Source: Caldifarciminota bacterium
GTDB taxonomy: Bacteria > Hydrothermota > 32-111 > QNBC01
Assembly (NCBI GenBank): GCA_023132105.1
Contig: JAGLYS010000209.1
Location: 1-11,626, forward strand
DNA length: 11,626 nt
Direction: 5' to 3'
Part shown: one piece after another, positions 1 through 5,868 of the stretch
How the letters are laid out: each line of letters starts with the position of its first letter
Numbering within the stretch: position 1 is the stretch's first letter
The notes under the pieces: generated by a model
The model's input: the letters and a program-made list of their open reading frames with translations, nothing else
Databases searched by the model: none
Told to the model about the DNA's origin: nothing
Translations under genes and position numbers: made by a program

Positions 1-1
1 G

Positions 2-166
2 GCACTTCCATATCATATTTATGCACTTATGACAGAGGGAACATCACCAAAACATCAAGTTCCCATTGCTTATGGAACTGCACTGATATTGATATTATTA
101 ATTTTGATTATTAATGGAATCTCCATATATATTCGTTATCGAATCAGGAGGAGTAAAAAATGGTAG
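2..166 (+). CDS. pstA: Phosphate ABC transporter permease PstA, C-terminal end (partial)
   Basis: The reading frame is open from the window edge to a TAG at 164-166 and encodes the last 54 residues of a membrane protein. It shows LPYHIYALMTEG, then a hydrophobic helix (about ALILILLILIINGISIYI) and a basic tail (RYRIRRSKKW), which is how PstA permeases end. In the family PstA pairs with PstC to form the inner-membrane channel of the high-affinity phosphate importer powered by PstB. The identification rests on the ending plus the immediate pstB-phoU context. The gene overlaps pstB by 7 bp, and the pstB ribosome-binding site (AGGAGGAG, about 147-154) lies inside its last codons, so the two are probably translationally coupled. 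It is too short for the ORF track and the N-terminal part lies outside the window. Confidence 0.85.
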   Translation, partial: ALPYHIYALMTEGTSPKHQVPIAYGTALILILLILIINGISIYIRYRIRRSKKW

Positions 167-918
167 ATTATATAATAAAAGTTAAAAATTTGAATTTATG
201 GTTCGATAGTAAGAAAATTTTGGAAAATATTACCGTTTCAATTCCAAAAAATAAATTAACGGCGATAATTGGTCCTTCAGGTTGCGGGAAATCTACATTT
301 CTAAAAACACTGAACAGAATGAATGATTTGGTGGGGGAGATGAAGCTTAATGGCGGTGTATATATAGATAATAAGGATATTTATGAAAATGGCATTGATG
401 TGTACTCACTTAGAATGAAGGTTGGAATGGTTTTTCAGAAGCCCAACCCTTTTCCAAAATCAATATTCGATAATATTGCATTTGGCTTACATATAAAAGG
501 AATCAAAGATAAGTATAAAATAGCTGAGATTGTTGAAAGAAGTTTAAGAGATGCCTGGTTATGGGAAGAGGTTAAAGACAGACTTCATAGTTCTGCATTC
601 TCACTTTCGGGTGGACAACAGCAAAGATTATGTATAGCCAGAGCTCTTGCCACACAGCCCGAGGTGCTTTTACTCGATGAACCGACTTCCGCATTAGATC
701 CAAAATCAACAAATAAAATAGAAGAATTATTAGTTGAACTTAAAAATCTTGTTACAATAATATTAGTCACACACAATTTATCTCAATCTGCTCGTGTTTC
801 CGACTATACAATGTTTCTATATCTTGGAGAATTAATTGAATTTGGAGAAACAGATAAAATATTTACTACACCAAAGAATCAAAAAACAGAAAAATACTTA
901 ACAGGAAAATTTGGATAA
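160..918 (+). CDS. pstB: Phosphate ABC transporter ATP-binding protein PstB
   Basis: This is the ATPase that drives phosphate import through PstA/PstC on the cytoplasmic face of the membrane. All ABC motifs are present: Walker A GPSGCGKST (residues 38-46), Q-loop Q93, signature LSGGQQQR (149-156), Walker B LLLDEP with catalytic E174, D-loop SALDP (177-181) and H-loop H205. The cysteine in the Walker A loop, the NRMND motif just after it (52-56) and KPNPFPKSIFDNIAFG (94-109) are typical of PstB rather than other ABC importers. The length of 252 residues is normal. The ATG at 160 follows AGGAGGAG within the pstA end. phoU starts 11 bp after the stop, so the genes form one operon. The promoter lies upstream of the window, so a PhoB-type site cannot be assessed. 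Confidence 0.97.
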   Translation: MVDYIIKVKNLNLWFDSKKILENITVSIPKNKLTAIIGPSGCGKSTFLKTLNRMNDLVGEMKLNGGVYIDNKDIYENGIDVYSLRMKVGMVFQKPNPFPKSIFDNIAFGLHIKGIKDKYKIAEIVERSLRDAWLWEEVKDRLHSSAFSLSGGQQQRLCIARALATQPEVLLLDEPTSALDPKSTNKIEELLVELKNLVTIILVTHNLSQSARVSDYTMFLYLGELIEFGETDKIFTTPKNQKTEKYLTGKFG

Positions 919-929
919 GGAGAAATAGT

Positions 930-1580
930 ATGCTAAAAGAGCAAATAGAATTATTAAAGAAAGAGGTAGTTGAATATTCTTTGTTTATTGAGAATATAAT
1001 TAAAAGTAATATAGAGGGGATAGGAAAAAACAATAGAGATATATTAACTCAAATTATCGAAAAGGATGAACCTAAAACAAATTTAATTGAAATTGAAATC
1101 GAAAACAGATGTATTGATCTCATTGCAAGATACCAACCGAAAGCAATCGATTTGAGAATGATAATTATGTCATTGAAAATGAATAATGATCTTGAAAGAA
1201 TTGCAGATCATTCTGCCAATATAGCAAATAGCTCTCTATATATAATAGAAAGACCTGAAATCAAAGAAATGAAAAGAATAAAAAGAATGTTTGAGGAAGT
1301 ACTGGATATGTTCGAAGATAGTATAAAATCGTTTGTATATATGAATGCTAATCTTGCAAATGATGTTTGCAAGAGAGATGATTATATTGACAAATTAAGA
1401 CTTACAATACTAAGATCATTGATTAGTAAAATAAGGACTAATCCTGATAAAGTAGAGGGTATTTTACATATTGAGAGAATAACAAAAAATCTTGAAAGAA
1501 TAGCAGATTTAACTACTAATTTATGTGAAGATATTATATTTATCGTAGATGGCAAAATAATTAAACACAAAAATTTATAA
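930..1580 (+). CDS. phoU: Phosphate-uptake regulator PhoU
   Basis: The protein is PhoU-like, 216 residues, close to the family's usual length. The family consists of two repeated three-helix bundles that bind metal ions through acidic motifs and pass phosphate status from the Pst transporter to the PhoR sensor kinase. Both repeats are visible: LERIADHSANIA at residues 88-99 and LERIADLTTNLCEDI at 188-202, each preceded by a basic/acidic amphipathic helix. RYQPKAIDLRMIIMSLKMNNDLERIAD is a typical first-repeat core. A good Shine-Dalgarno site (TAAGGAG, 916-922), partly overlapping the pstB stop, supports the ATG at 930. No phoR or phoB gene is visible in the window. I see no strong terminator in the 49 bp before the convergent gene ending at 1630. 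Confidence 0.94.
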   Translation: MLKEQIELLKKEVVEYSLFIENIIKSNIEGIGKNNRDILTQIIEKDEPKTNLIEIEIENRCIDLIARYQPKAIDLRMIIMSLKMNNDLERIADHSANIANSSLYIIERPEIKEMKRIKRMFEEVLDMFEDSIKSFVYMNANLANDVCKRDDYIDKLRLTILRSLISKIRTNPDKVEGILHIERITKNLERIADLTTNLCEDIIFIVDGKIIKHKNL

Positions 1581-1629
1581 ATACTATTGATTCTTTGCTA
1601 TTAATGCCAACTAAATGCTCAATTTTCGC

Positions 1630-2184
1630 TTATTTCCATTCAGCTACAAATTCGGTTAAATCATCTCCCTTTGAAAGAGATTTTGTTATATCGATTTTTA
1701 CATTTCTACAGCCACTAATTTCAAGTGCTCTTTCGATCCAACCACAAATTCTAAGATCTATCAATTCATGAGGTTCGGGGAATTTCAATATATGCATAAT
1801 TGCTTTATTGTCAGCGACTTCAATAAGTTCGATTTCACTTTGACTGTAATATGTCGAAAATATCATACTGGCTCTCTTCAATAGGAATTTAGGGGAACCT
1901 ATACGAACGAATATTTTATAAACACCTTTCAAACCCATATCCGCACTATATATACCTAATTCTTTTGCTCCAATAGTATTGCCGTTATAAAAAAGTTCAC
2001 AAACTTTCTGTGTCGGTTCGATAAATGCATCCTTTATCGGATACCACATACTTATTAATATACTATCAGTCATAATCCTTCTTGAATTTTCAGACAGTGA
2101 ATTTAACCATTCGATATATCGATTGCCGAACTTTTCTCTAACAAATTTTTTTGTAGGTTCTACTGCTGTCCCTTTTATTTCCAC
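1630..2184 (-). CDS. Uncharacterised protein, V4R/TIGR02265-like ligand-binding fold (tentative)
   Basis: I do not recognise a named gene. The 184-residue protein has no signal peptide or membrane helix. Its pattern, an N-terminal REKFG...WLNSL segment, MWYPIKDAF (about 46-54), LGIYSADMGLKGVYK (76-90), a YYSQSEIELIEV strand (about 112-123) and a C-terminal GWIERALEISGCRNVKIDI...KGDDLTEFVAEW, resembles proteins annotated in delta-proteobacteria and other environmental bacteria as TIGR02265/DUF2378 or 4-vinyl-reductase-like (V4R). These are thought to sense small molecules but are mostly uncharacterised. In relatives I recall, the end reads roughly H-x-x-C-x-x-x-G-D-x-x-C; here both cysteine positions appear replaced (I...S, and T or V before the final W). 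The start is GTG at 2182-2184, preceded by AGGAGGT (2189-2195). It stands alone between an upstream promoter and convergent phoU, so the context gives no function. Confidence 0.6.
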   Translation of the reverse strand: MEIKGTAVEPTKKFVREKFGNRYIEWLNSLSENSRRIMTDSILISMWYPIKDAFIEPTQKVCELFYNGNTIGAKELGIYSADMGLKGVYKIFVRIGSPKFLLKRASMIFSTYYSQSEIELIEVADNKAIMHILKFPEPHELIDLRICGWIERALEISGCRNVKIDITKSLSKGDDLTEFVAEWK

Positions 2185-2227
2185 AAAGACCTCCTCTATT
2201 TAATAGATCAAATACATTCTATTAATA

Positions 2228-2256
2228 AGAATATAGTAAAACAAACATTAGGTCAA
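2228..2256 (-). promoter_or_regulatory. Probable sigma-70 promoter for the V4R-like gene
   Basis: On the minus strand TTGACC (2251-2256) is separated by 17 bp from TATTCT (2228-2233). This places the start point about 35 bp before the GTG start at 2184 and leaves room for the strong AGGAGGT site. The -35 is near consensus and the -10 is moderate. TATATT two bases upstream is an alternative -10. Predicted from sequence only. Confidence 0.5.
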
Positions 2257-2377
2257 ACAGTAGATAGCTATTTATAACATTCACAAGTGACAAGAGCCAA
2301 TAGCATTGCTATTGTGGGAATACCAACACCAACAGGAACGGATAGAGAGCGTAAATCGTGAATTGTAAATAGAAATT

Positions 2378-2481
2378 GTAGGGGCAAACCCCTGTGTCTG
2401 CCCTCTTCGATTTCGTGAAATTGGCTTCAATTCGTGTAATTAAAGCAAAAAGATAATTCTCTTCCCTTAGTGTAATTCGTG
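2378..2481 (+). repeat. Dispersed intergenic repeat, copy 1
   Basis: This stretch contains GTAGGGGCAAAC at 2378-2389 and, about 70 bp on, a 24-bp block at 2458-2481 ending in GTGTAATTCGTG. Both elements recur in the same order on the minus strand at 7979-7922: the first with 11 of 12 and the second with 22 of 24 identical bases. The start can fold as a small hairpin, GGGCAAAC (2382-2389) against GTCTGCCC (2396-2403) with one mismatch. Two widely separated copies, both intergenic, indicate a degenerate non-coding repeat family. I see no transposase and no clear terminal inverted repeats. Confidence 0.6.
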
Positions 2482-2504
2482 TTTATTTTTCTCTCTTCCT
2501 TTTC

Positions 2505-2525
2505 GTCTGATGTCTGTCGTCTATT
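2505..2525 (+). repeat. Three-copy GTCT heptad tandem repeat
   Basis: Three consecutive 7-bp units read GTCTGAT, GTCTGTC and GTCTATT. This is a very short imperfect microsatellite within the repeat-rich intergenic stretch. No function can be inferred. Confidence 0.45.
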
Positions 2526-2572
2526 CCCTATTATTTGTGAATTCGTGGTAGATCTCCCCTTTCATTGTCTTT

Positions 2573-3388
2573 CTATAATATCAATAATGCTTCACGAATT
2601 ATTTTTGAAGCTGTAGACGCTGAAATACCAGAAGGGTCATATGGGGGAGAGAATTCGACTATGTCCAATCCGACAATATTATTATCTTCAAGCAGATAAA
2701 TATAATCCATAAGTTCATTATAACTAAATCCACCGGCTTCAGGGGTTCCTGTTCCAGGGAAAATAGAAGGATCAAGTACATCCAGGTCTATTGTTATATA
2801 AACAGGAGATGATATATTTATTAAATAATTTTTAAAATCATCTTTGCTTTTAATTAGTACGGTATCGTTCGTTATTCCCCATTCTTCTTCTGTCCCCGAT
2901 CGAACACCTATCTGTATAATATTATTGAGACCACAGAGATCCGAACATCTTCTCATAACAGTTGCATGTGAAAGTTTTTCTCCAATATAATTGTCCCTTA
3001 AGTCTGCATGAGCATCGAATTGAATTATTTTGACATCAGGATATTTTTCATATATCGTTTTAAAAATGCCAAAAGTGATAAGATGTTCCCCTCCAATAGC
3101 CACTGGAATGGATTTATTATCAAGAATGTATTTGGCAAAATCGGTTATTATATTGATGGATTTATTCGTATTCCCAAAAGGGAGATCAAGATTACCCATA
3201 TCGGAGAAATCAACATCATATAGGTTTCTCTTTAAGACTGGACTGTATGATTCAAGATTATATGAGAATTTTCTTATTTCATCGGGAGCAAATCTGGAAC
3301 CTGCTCGGAAACTTGATGTCGAATCAAATGGAACACCAAAAAGTTTTATCTTTGTATTAACATTTTCTACGGAGTCCATAAATTTCAT
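2573..3388 (-). CDS. speB: Agmatinase-type ureohydrolase SpeB
   Basis: This is an arginase/agmatinase-family enzyme, 271 residues, cytoplasmic, using a binuclear Mn centre to release urea. Metal ligands are visible in order: H102 in IGGEHLIT, D125/H127/D129 in FDAHADLRD and D201/D203 in TIDLDVLDP. GTGTPEAGG (213-220) and the C-terminal VEFSPPYDPSGISASTASK match bacterial agmatinases. As the last gene of the polyamine operon it most likely converts agmatine to putrescine. The alternative, given SpeE next to it, is an N1-aminopropylagmatine ureohydrolase as in Thermus, which sequence alone cannot exclude. The ATG at 3386-3388 overlaps the speE stop by one base (TAATG), indicating coupled translation; a second in-frame ATG three codons on is less likely. 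No clear terminator follows. Confidence 0.93.
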   Translation of the reverse strand: MKFMDSVENVNTKIKLFGVPFDSTSSFRAGSRFAPDEIRKFSYNLESYSPVLKRNLYDVDFSDMGNLDLPFGNTNKSINIITDFAKYILDNKSIPVAIGGEHLITFGIFKTIYEKYPDVKIIQFDAHADLRDNYIGEKLSHATVMRRCSDLCGLNNIIQIGVRSGTEEEWGITNDTVLIKSKDDFKNYLINISSPVYITIDLDVLDPSIFPGTGTPEAGGFSYNELMDYIYLLEDNNIVGLDIVEFSPPYDPSGISASTASKIIREALLIL

Positions 3389-4218
3389 TATCCCAGAAGC
3401 TCCTTTACAAATTCAGGATGAGCAAAACTTGCGATATGTATCTCTTTATTGTAATATTTTGTATTAAAATTCTTTTTTCTTACAGGTTCGGTAACATCCG
3501 TTCCATCTTTTCTAGCATATCCGAGTGACCACATACCTGAAGGATATGTAGGGATGAATGCAAAATAAGGTCTTGAAAATGAAAAAATGGCTTTCAATTC
3601 TCTGTTTATATCAATGAAATTCCTTTTACAGCTGTCATAATAGGGAGACTCGCCTTGAACGACAAGAATCCCCTCTTCGGTTAGAATATCATAGATTGAT
3701 CTGTAGAATTCCCTTTGGAATAATCCCACTGCCGGACCTATGGGATCAGTAGAATCCACAATTATTATATCATATTTTATATTTGCATTCTTTACGAATT
3801 TTATTCCATCACATATATTGATTGTAACTCTTGGATCTTTTAATCCGGATGAAATATGAGGAAAATACTCAATAGAAGCACTAATTACCATTTCATCTAT
3901 TTCGACAAGATCAATATGTTTAACCGATTTGTGTTTTAATACTTCTCTTACCGCACCACCGTCTCCGCCCCCGATTATAAGTATATTTTCAGGATTTTTA
4001 TGGGAAAAAAGAGGAACATGAGCAATCATTTCATGATATATAAATTCATCCTTATCCGTTAGCATAATGAACCCGTCAAGTATCATAATTTTACCAAATT
4101 CATATGTATCAATAATTGACATCTCTTGAAAATCACTGTTTTCAGAAGCTATTTCTTTCTTTACTTTTATTGTAATGCCAGTGTTTTCAGAAAATATTTC
4201 AGTAAACCATAGTTCCAT
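3388..4218 (-). CDS. speE: Spermidine synthase (aminopropyltransferase) SpeE
   Basis: SpeE transfers an aminopropyl group from decarboxylated S-adenosylmethionine to a diamine acceptor, releasing methylthioadenosine, in the cytoplasm. The 276-residue protein has the complete family pattern: an N-terminal beta domain with MILDGFIMLTDKDEFIYHEM (45-64), the Rossmann-like GGGDGG loop (83-88), VEID (105-108) binding the nucleoside ribose, DGIKF (137-141), and DSTDPIGPA (155-163) with the catalytic-loop aspartates, then QGESPYYD (188-195). The usual acceptor is putrescine, but relatives acting on agmatine have the same motifs. The ATG at 4216-4218 lies 9 bp after the pdaD stop with only a weak upstream purine run, so expression probably depends on coupling. 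speB overlaps its stop codon. Confidence 0.95.
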   Translation of the reverse strand: MELWFTEIFSENTGITIKVKKEIASENSDFQEMSIIDTYEFGKIMILDGFIMLTDKDEFIYHEMIAHVPLFSHKNPENILIIGGGDGGAVREVLKHKSVKHIDLVEIDEMVISASIEYFPHISSGLKDPRVTINICDGIKFVKNANIKYDIIIVDSTDPIGPAVGLFQREFYRSIYDILTEEGILVVQGESPYYDSCKRNFIDINRELKAIFSFSRPYFAFIPTYPSGMWSLGYARKDGTDVTEPVRKKNFNTKYYNKEIHIASFAHPEFVKELLG

Positions 4219-4227
4219 ATTATACTT

Positions 4228-4695
4228 TTAATCCCATAACACAACAGCTGCAAAGGCAGTACCTATACGCTTTATATTAAACTCAATACCTTTAATGAGA
4301 ATATCTTTTATATTTTCATTCCTAACCTTCATTCCCTCTTCAGCCATTTTTTTAACTATATTTTCAACATTTTCTTTTTTTCCGCGAGAGGAATATTCCA
4401 TTATAAGTCCGGGATAATCATCTCTTTCCGGTATGGCAACAGCAACAGCAGCAGATACAATTTCACCGGGTTGATCACTAGTAATGGAGGCATAAGCCGT
4501 AGGAATCAAACTACCATAAGGAAGCCGAACAGGTTCAATCCTTTTACATTTCGGTGGAAGGATACTACTCATTTTTAAAATATTCGTGTTACCAATGCCT
4601 GAAGCAAGAAGAGCACAGTCAAACGAATTAAGTTTGCTGAAACCTTCACTAGCTCCTGCGACCAGAAAGAACTTTGTCGGTGTTTGGATTATCAT
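4228..4695 (-). CDS. pdaD: Pyruvoyl-dependent arginine decarboxylase PdaD
   Basis: This is a PvlArgDC family member, 155 residues, which decarboxylates arginine to agmatine with a self-made pyruvoyl group instead of pyridoxal phosphate. The proenzyme self-cleaves at a Ser-Ser pair; here GIGNTNILKMSSILPP (33-48) places the cut between S43 and S44, the latter becoming the pyruvoyl group. E100 in LIMEYSSRG matches the catalytic glutamate of the Methanocaldococcus jannaschii enzyme by the same offset of nine residues. LPYGSLIPTAYASITSD and GEIVSAAVAVAIP are also typical. The ATG (4693-4695) overlaps the speD stop by 4 bp. The neighbours supply the following steps to spermidine, which supports arginine as substrate. 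The related histidine decarboxylases are unlikely in this context. Confidence 0.95.
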   Translation of the reverse strand: MIIQTPTKFFLVAGASEGFSKLNSFDCALLASGIGNTNILKMSSILPPKCKRIEPVRLPYGSLIPTAYASITSDQPGEIVSAAVAVAIPERDDYPGLIMEYSSRGKKENVENIVKKMAEEGMKVRNENIKDILIKGIEFNIKRIGTAFAAVVLWD

Positions 4696-5108
4696 ATTAT
4701 CCCTTCACCAAGAAGTGTATTTATCTCGTTCTTACGCATCTTTTTGCCTTTTAATACTGAATCCATTTGTCCTCTTTTTATCTCAACAGTTGAAGCATAT
4801 TGAGCTTTGAATATCTTTTCTAAATATCTATATGCTGTCCATGGGTTAACATCGTCACCGCATGTGAAAAGATCAACGGCTGCATAACCATATTCGGGCC
4901 ATGTGTGTACTGCAAGGTGAGATTCGGCGATTACTACTACTCCGCTTACACCGTAAGGACTAAACATATGAAAGGAAGTATCAACAATTGTTGCTCCTGA
5001 TTTTATAGCTGCATTTTTCATCTCACTCTCAATTGCTTCAATGCTATTTAAGATATGGGGGTCGCAACCGTATAATTCAACCAGAATATGATGCCCTAAT
5101 GATTTCAC
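4692..5108 (-). CDS. speD: S-adenosylmethionine decarboxylase proenzyme SpeD (class 1B)
   Basis: SpeD makes decarboxylated SAM, the aminopropyl donor for SpeE. The 138-residue protein is the short prokaryotic pyruvoyl form. Its autoprocessing motif ESHLAVHTWPEYGYAAVDLFTCG places cleavage between E62 and S63, with the processing/catalytic residues H68 and C83 at exactly the Thermotoga maritima numbering. It is somewhat longer than many family members (about 120-130 residues), with a basic C-terminal tail (VLKGKKMRKNEINTLLGEGII). The start is GTG at 5106-5108, five bases after a strong AAGGAGGT that itself overlaps the stop codon of the regulator gene. The stop overlaps pdaD by 4 bp. All this points to coordinated translation within the polyamine operon. 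Confidence 0.96.
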   Translation of the reverse strand: MKSLGHHILVELYGCDPHILNSIEAIESEMKNAAIKSGATIVDTSFHMFSPYGVSGVVVIAESHLAVHTWPEYGYAAVDLFTCGDDVNPWTAYRYLEKIFKAQYASTVEIKRGQMDSVLKGKKMRKNEINTLLGEGII

Positions 5109-5110
5109 CG

Positions 5111-5120
5111 ATACCTCCTT
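5111..5120 (-). promoter_or_regulatory. Strong ribosome-binding site deciding the speD GTG start
   Basis: The minus-strand sequence AAGGAGGTAT is a near-perfect Shine-Dalgarno site. It overlaps the TAA stop of the upstream regulator (5119-5121) and fixes the GTG at 5106-5108 as the speD start. A ribosome ending the regulator gene would sit directly over it. Confidence 0.8.
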
Positions 5121-5676
5121 AATAAGAAATGGGGGAGAATATTAAAAGTATTTTTGCATTCTTCTTGCCATAACAGGATATTGAATGTTTAACATTACTG
5201 TCGAAATAAAAACATTCGCCCTTTTTTGCTTTATAATGTTTATTATCAAGTTCTAAATCTATGCAGCCATCGAGAACATATCCGAACTCTTCGCCCTCAT
5301 GAGGATTTTCGGATAATCCGCTATTGTCAGGTGCTAAAACTATTAACACAGGATCCATACTCCAATTTTGGGCTCCCGGAATAAGATATTCATACCTTGA
5401 TAAATTATCCTTGTTTGTTACGACTCTGTCTTTTTTCTTAAAGACTATGTCTTCTTTATCCGATTCTTGAAAAAAGTCCGTTATATCTTCATCAAGTGCA
5501 TTTAATAGCAATATTAAACTTTCAATAGAAATTGAGGTAAGTCCTCTTTCGATTTGTGATATGAATCCCTTAGTTAAACCGGCTCTATCTGCCAATTCTT
5601 CCTGAGTTAATCCCTGTGCATTACGAAGTGCCTGCAGTTTGCTTCCGATCTTATTTATAATTTCTATTGATGTCAC
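5119..5676 (-). CDS. XRE-family HTH / cupin transcriptional regulator of the polyamine operon
   Basis: The 185-residue protein has an N-terminal helix-turn-helix (about 10-66; LTQEELADRAGLTKGFISQIERG is the XRE core) and a C-terminal cupin (about 100-182). Cupin motif 1 is NPHEGEEFGYVLDGCIDLELD with candidate ligands H126 and E130, and motif 2 is FDSNVKHSI with H164. This is the architecture of PuuR-like regulators, where the cupin senses a small effector, often a polyamine or amino acid. The start is GTG at 5674-5676, preceded by GGAG; the nearby ATG at about 5685 is out of frame and stops after four codons. It is the first gene of the speD-pdaD-speE-speB operon and follows a palindrome lying on the predicted transcription start. 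I infer an autoregulated repressor of polyamine synthesis. The effector and sign of control are not shown by sequence. Confidence 0.88.
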   Translation of the reverse strand: MTSIEIINKIGSKLQALRNAQGLTQEELADRAGLTKGFISQIERGLTSISIESLILLLNALDEDITDFFQESDKEDIVFKKKDRVVTNKDNLSRYEYLIPGAQNWSMDPVLIVLAPDNSGLSENPHEGEEFGYVLDGCIDLELDNKHYKAKKGECFYFDSNVKHSISCYGKKNAKILLIFSPISY

Positions 5677-5699
5677 GATAACTCCATATAAAGTAAAAA

Positions 5700-5715
5700 G
5701 TTTAATATATTAAAC
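5700..5715. promoter_or_regulatory. Perfect 16-bp palindrome, probable operator
   Basis: GTTTAATATATTAAAC is identical to its reverse complement over all 16 bases. It lies 4 bp downstream of the -10 box of the regulator promoter, so it covers the expected transcription start, and ends 23 bp before the GTG start. This is a classic repressor position. The dimeric XRE-cupin regulator encoded just downstream is the obvious candidate to bind it. Confidence 0.75.
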
Positions 5716-5719
5716 ACAC

Positions 5720-5747
5720 ATTATACATAAAAAAATGAATTTGTCAA
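5720..5747 (-). promoter_or_regulatory. Consensus sigma-70 promoter of the polyamine operon
   Basis: On the minus strand TTGACA (5742-5747) and TATAAT (5720-5725) are both perfect matches, separated by 16 bp. The expected start is near 5713, inside the 16-bp palindrome. A promoter this strong directly over an operator suggests the operon is held down by repression. Confidence 0.82.
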
Positions 5748-5768
5748 TATGAAATTTTATATTTGGAG

Positions 5769-5794
5769 TAGATAGGTATAGATATAACTATCTA
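5769..5794. repeat. Short inverted repeat between the divergent promoters
   Basis: TAGATAG (5769-5775) and CTATCTA (5788-5794) are exact inverted repeats with a 12-bp AT-rich spacer. The element sits between the polyamine promoter and the lipoprotein promoter, so it could be a second protein-binding site or a chance arrangement in AT-rich DNA. It does not resemble the palindrome at 5700-5715. Confidence 0.35.
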
Positions 5795-5824
5795 AAATAT
5801 CCACTTGATTTATAGTAGAGCTAA

Positions 5825-5853
5825 TTGACTATGAATGTGCTATTTATTATAAT
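5825..5853 (+). promoter_or_regulatory. Probable promoter of the lipoprotein gene
   Basis: TTGACT (5825-5830) is followed after 17 bp by a perfect TATAAT (5848-5853). The match is strong, but the expected start, about 5860, falls within the AGGAGGT ribosome-binding site (5858-5864), which would leave an unusually short leader. Either initiation occurs slightly upstream or the real promoter lies farther back. Confidence 0.5.
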
Positions 5854-5868
5854 ATATAGGAGGTAAAA

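Larger units (their letters stand above)
2185..2572. other. Gene-free stretch between V4R-like gene and polyamine operon end
   Basis: No credible coding region is visible. Next to the V4R-like gene lies its promoter. A short perfect hairpin follows at 2298-2314 (CAATAGC, loop ATT, GCTATTG), then degenerate repeat material from about 2350 to 2550 with recurrent TTCGTG words (2412, 2431, 2476, 2542) and a GTCT-rich heptad repeat. The speB gene of the minus-strand operon ends at 2573, but I see no clear U-tract terminator for it here. The best candidate is the GC-rich hairpin around 2381-2403, which lacks a T-run in the minus direction. Confidence 0.6.

Noticed and set aside
1581..1629. Terminator between convergent phoU and the V4R-like gene
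   Set aside because: I could find no convincing stem-loop with a T-run in these 49 bp on either strand.
2298..2314. CAATAGC-ATT-GCTATTG hairpin as a terminator or riboswitch
   Set aside because: The stem is only 7 bp, AT-rich, without a T-run in either direction, and is not placed at a gene end.
2350..2550. Possible CRISPR array from the recurring TTCGTG words
   Set aside because: The words are only 6-12 bp, unevenly spaced, and no constant repeat or spacer length exists; no cas gene is nearby.
3008..3467. Overlapping plus-strand ORFs opposite speB
   Set aside because: They lie entirely antisense to a gene with all catalytic motifs, have no ribosome-binding site and no recognisable protein features, so they are shadows.
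4216..4230. TATAAT just upstream of speE as an internal promoter
   Set aside because: It lies in the 9-bp pdaD-speE gap, but no acceptable -35 is present 16-18 bp upstream, so it is probably chance in AT-rich DNA.
5672..5686. Four-codon ORF (ATG GAG TTA TCG TGA) overlapping the regulator start as a leader peptide
   Set aside because: Its GGAG is better explained as the ribosome-binding site for the GTG start, and it has no ribosome site or run of regulatory codons of its own.
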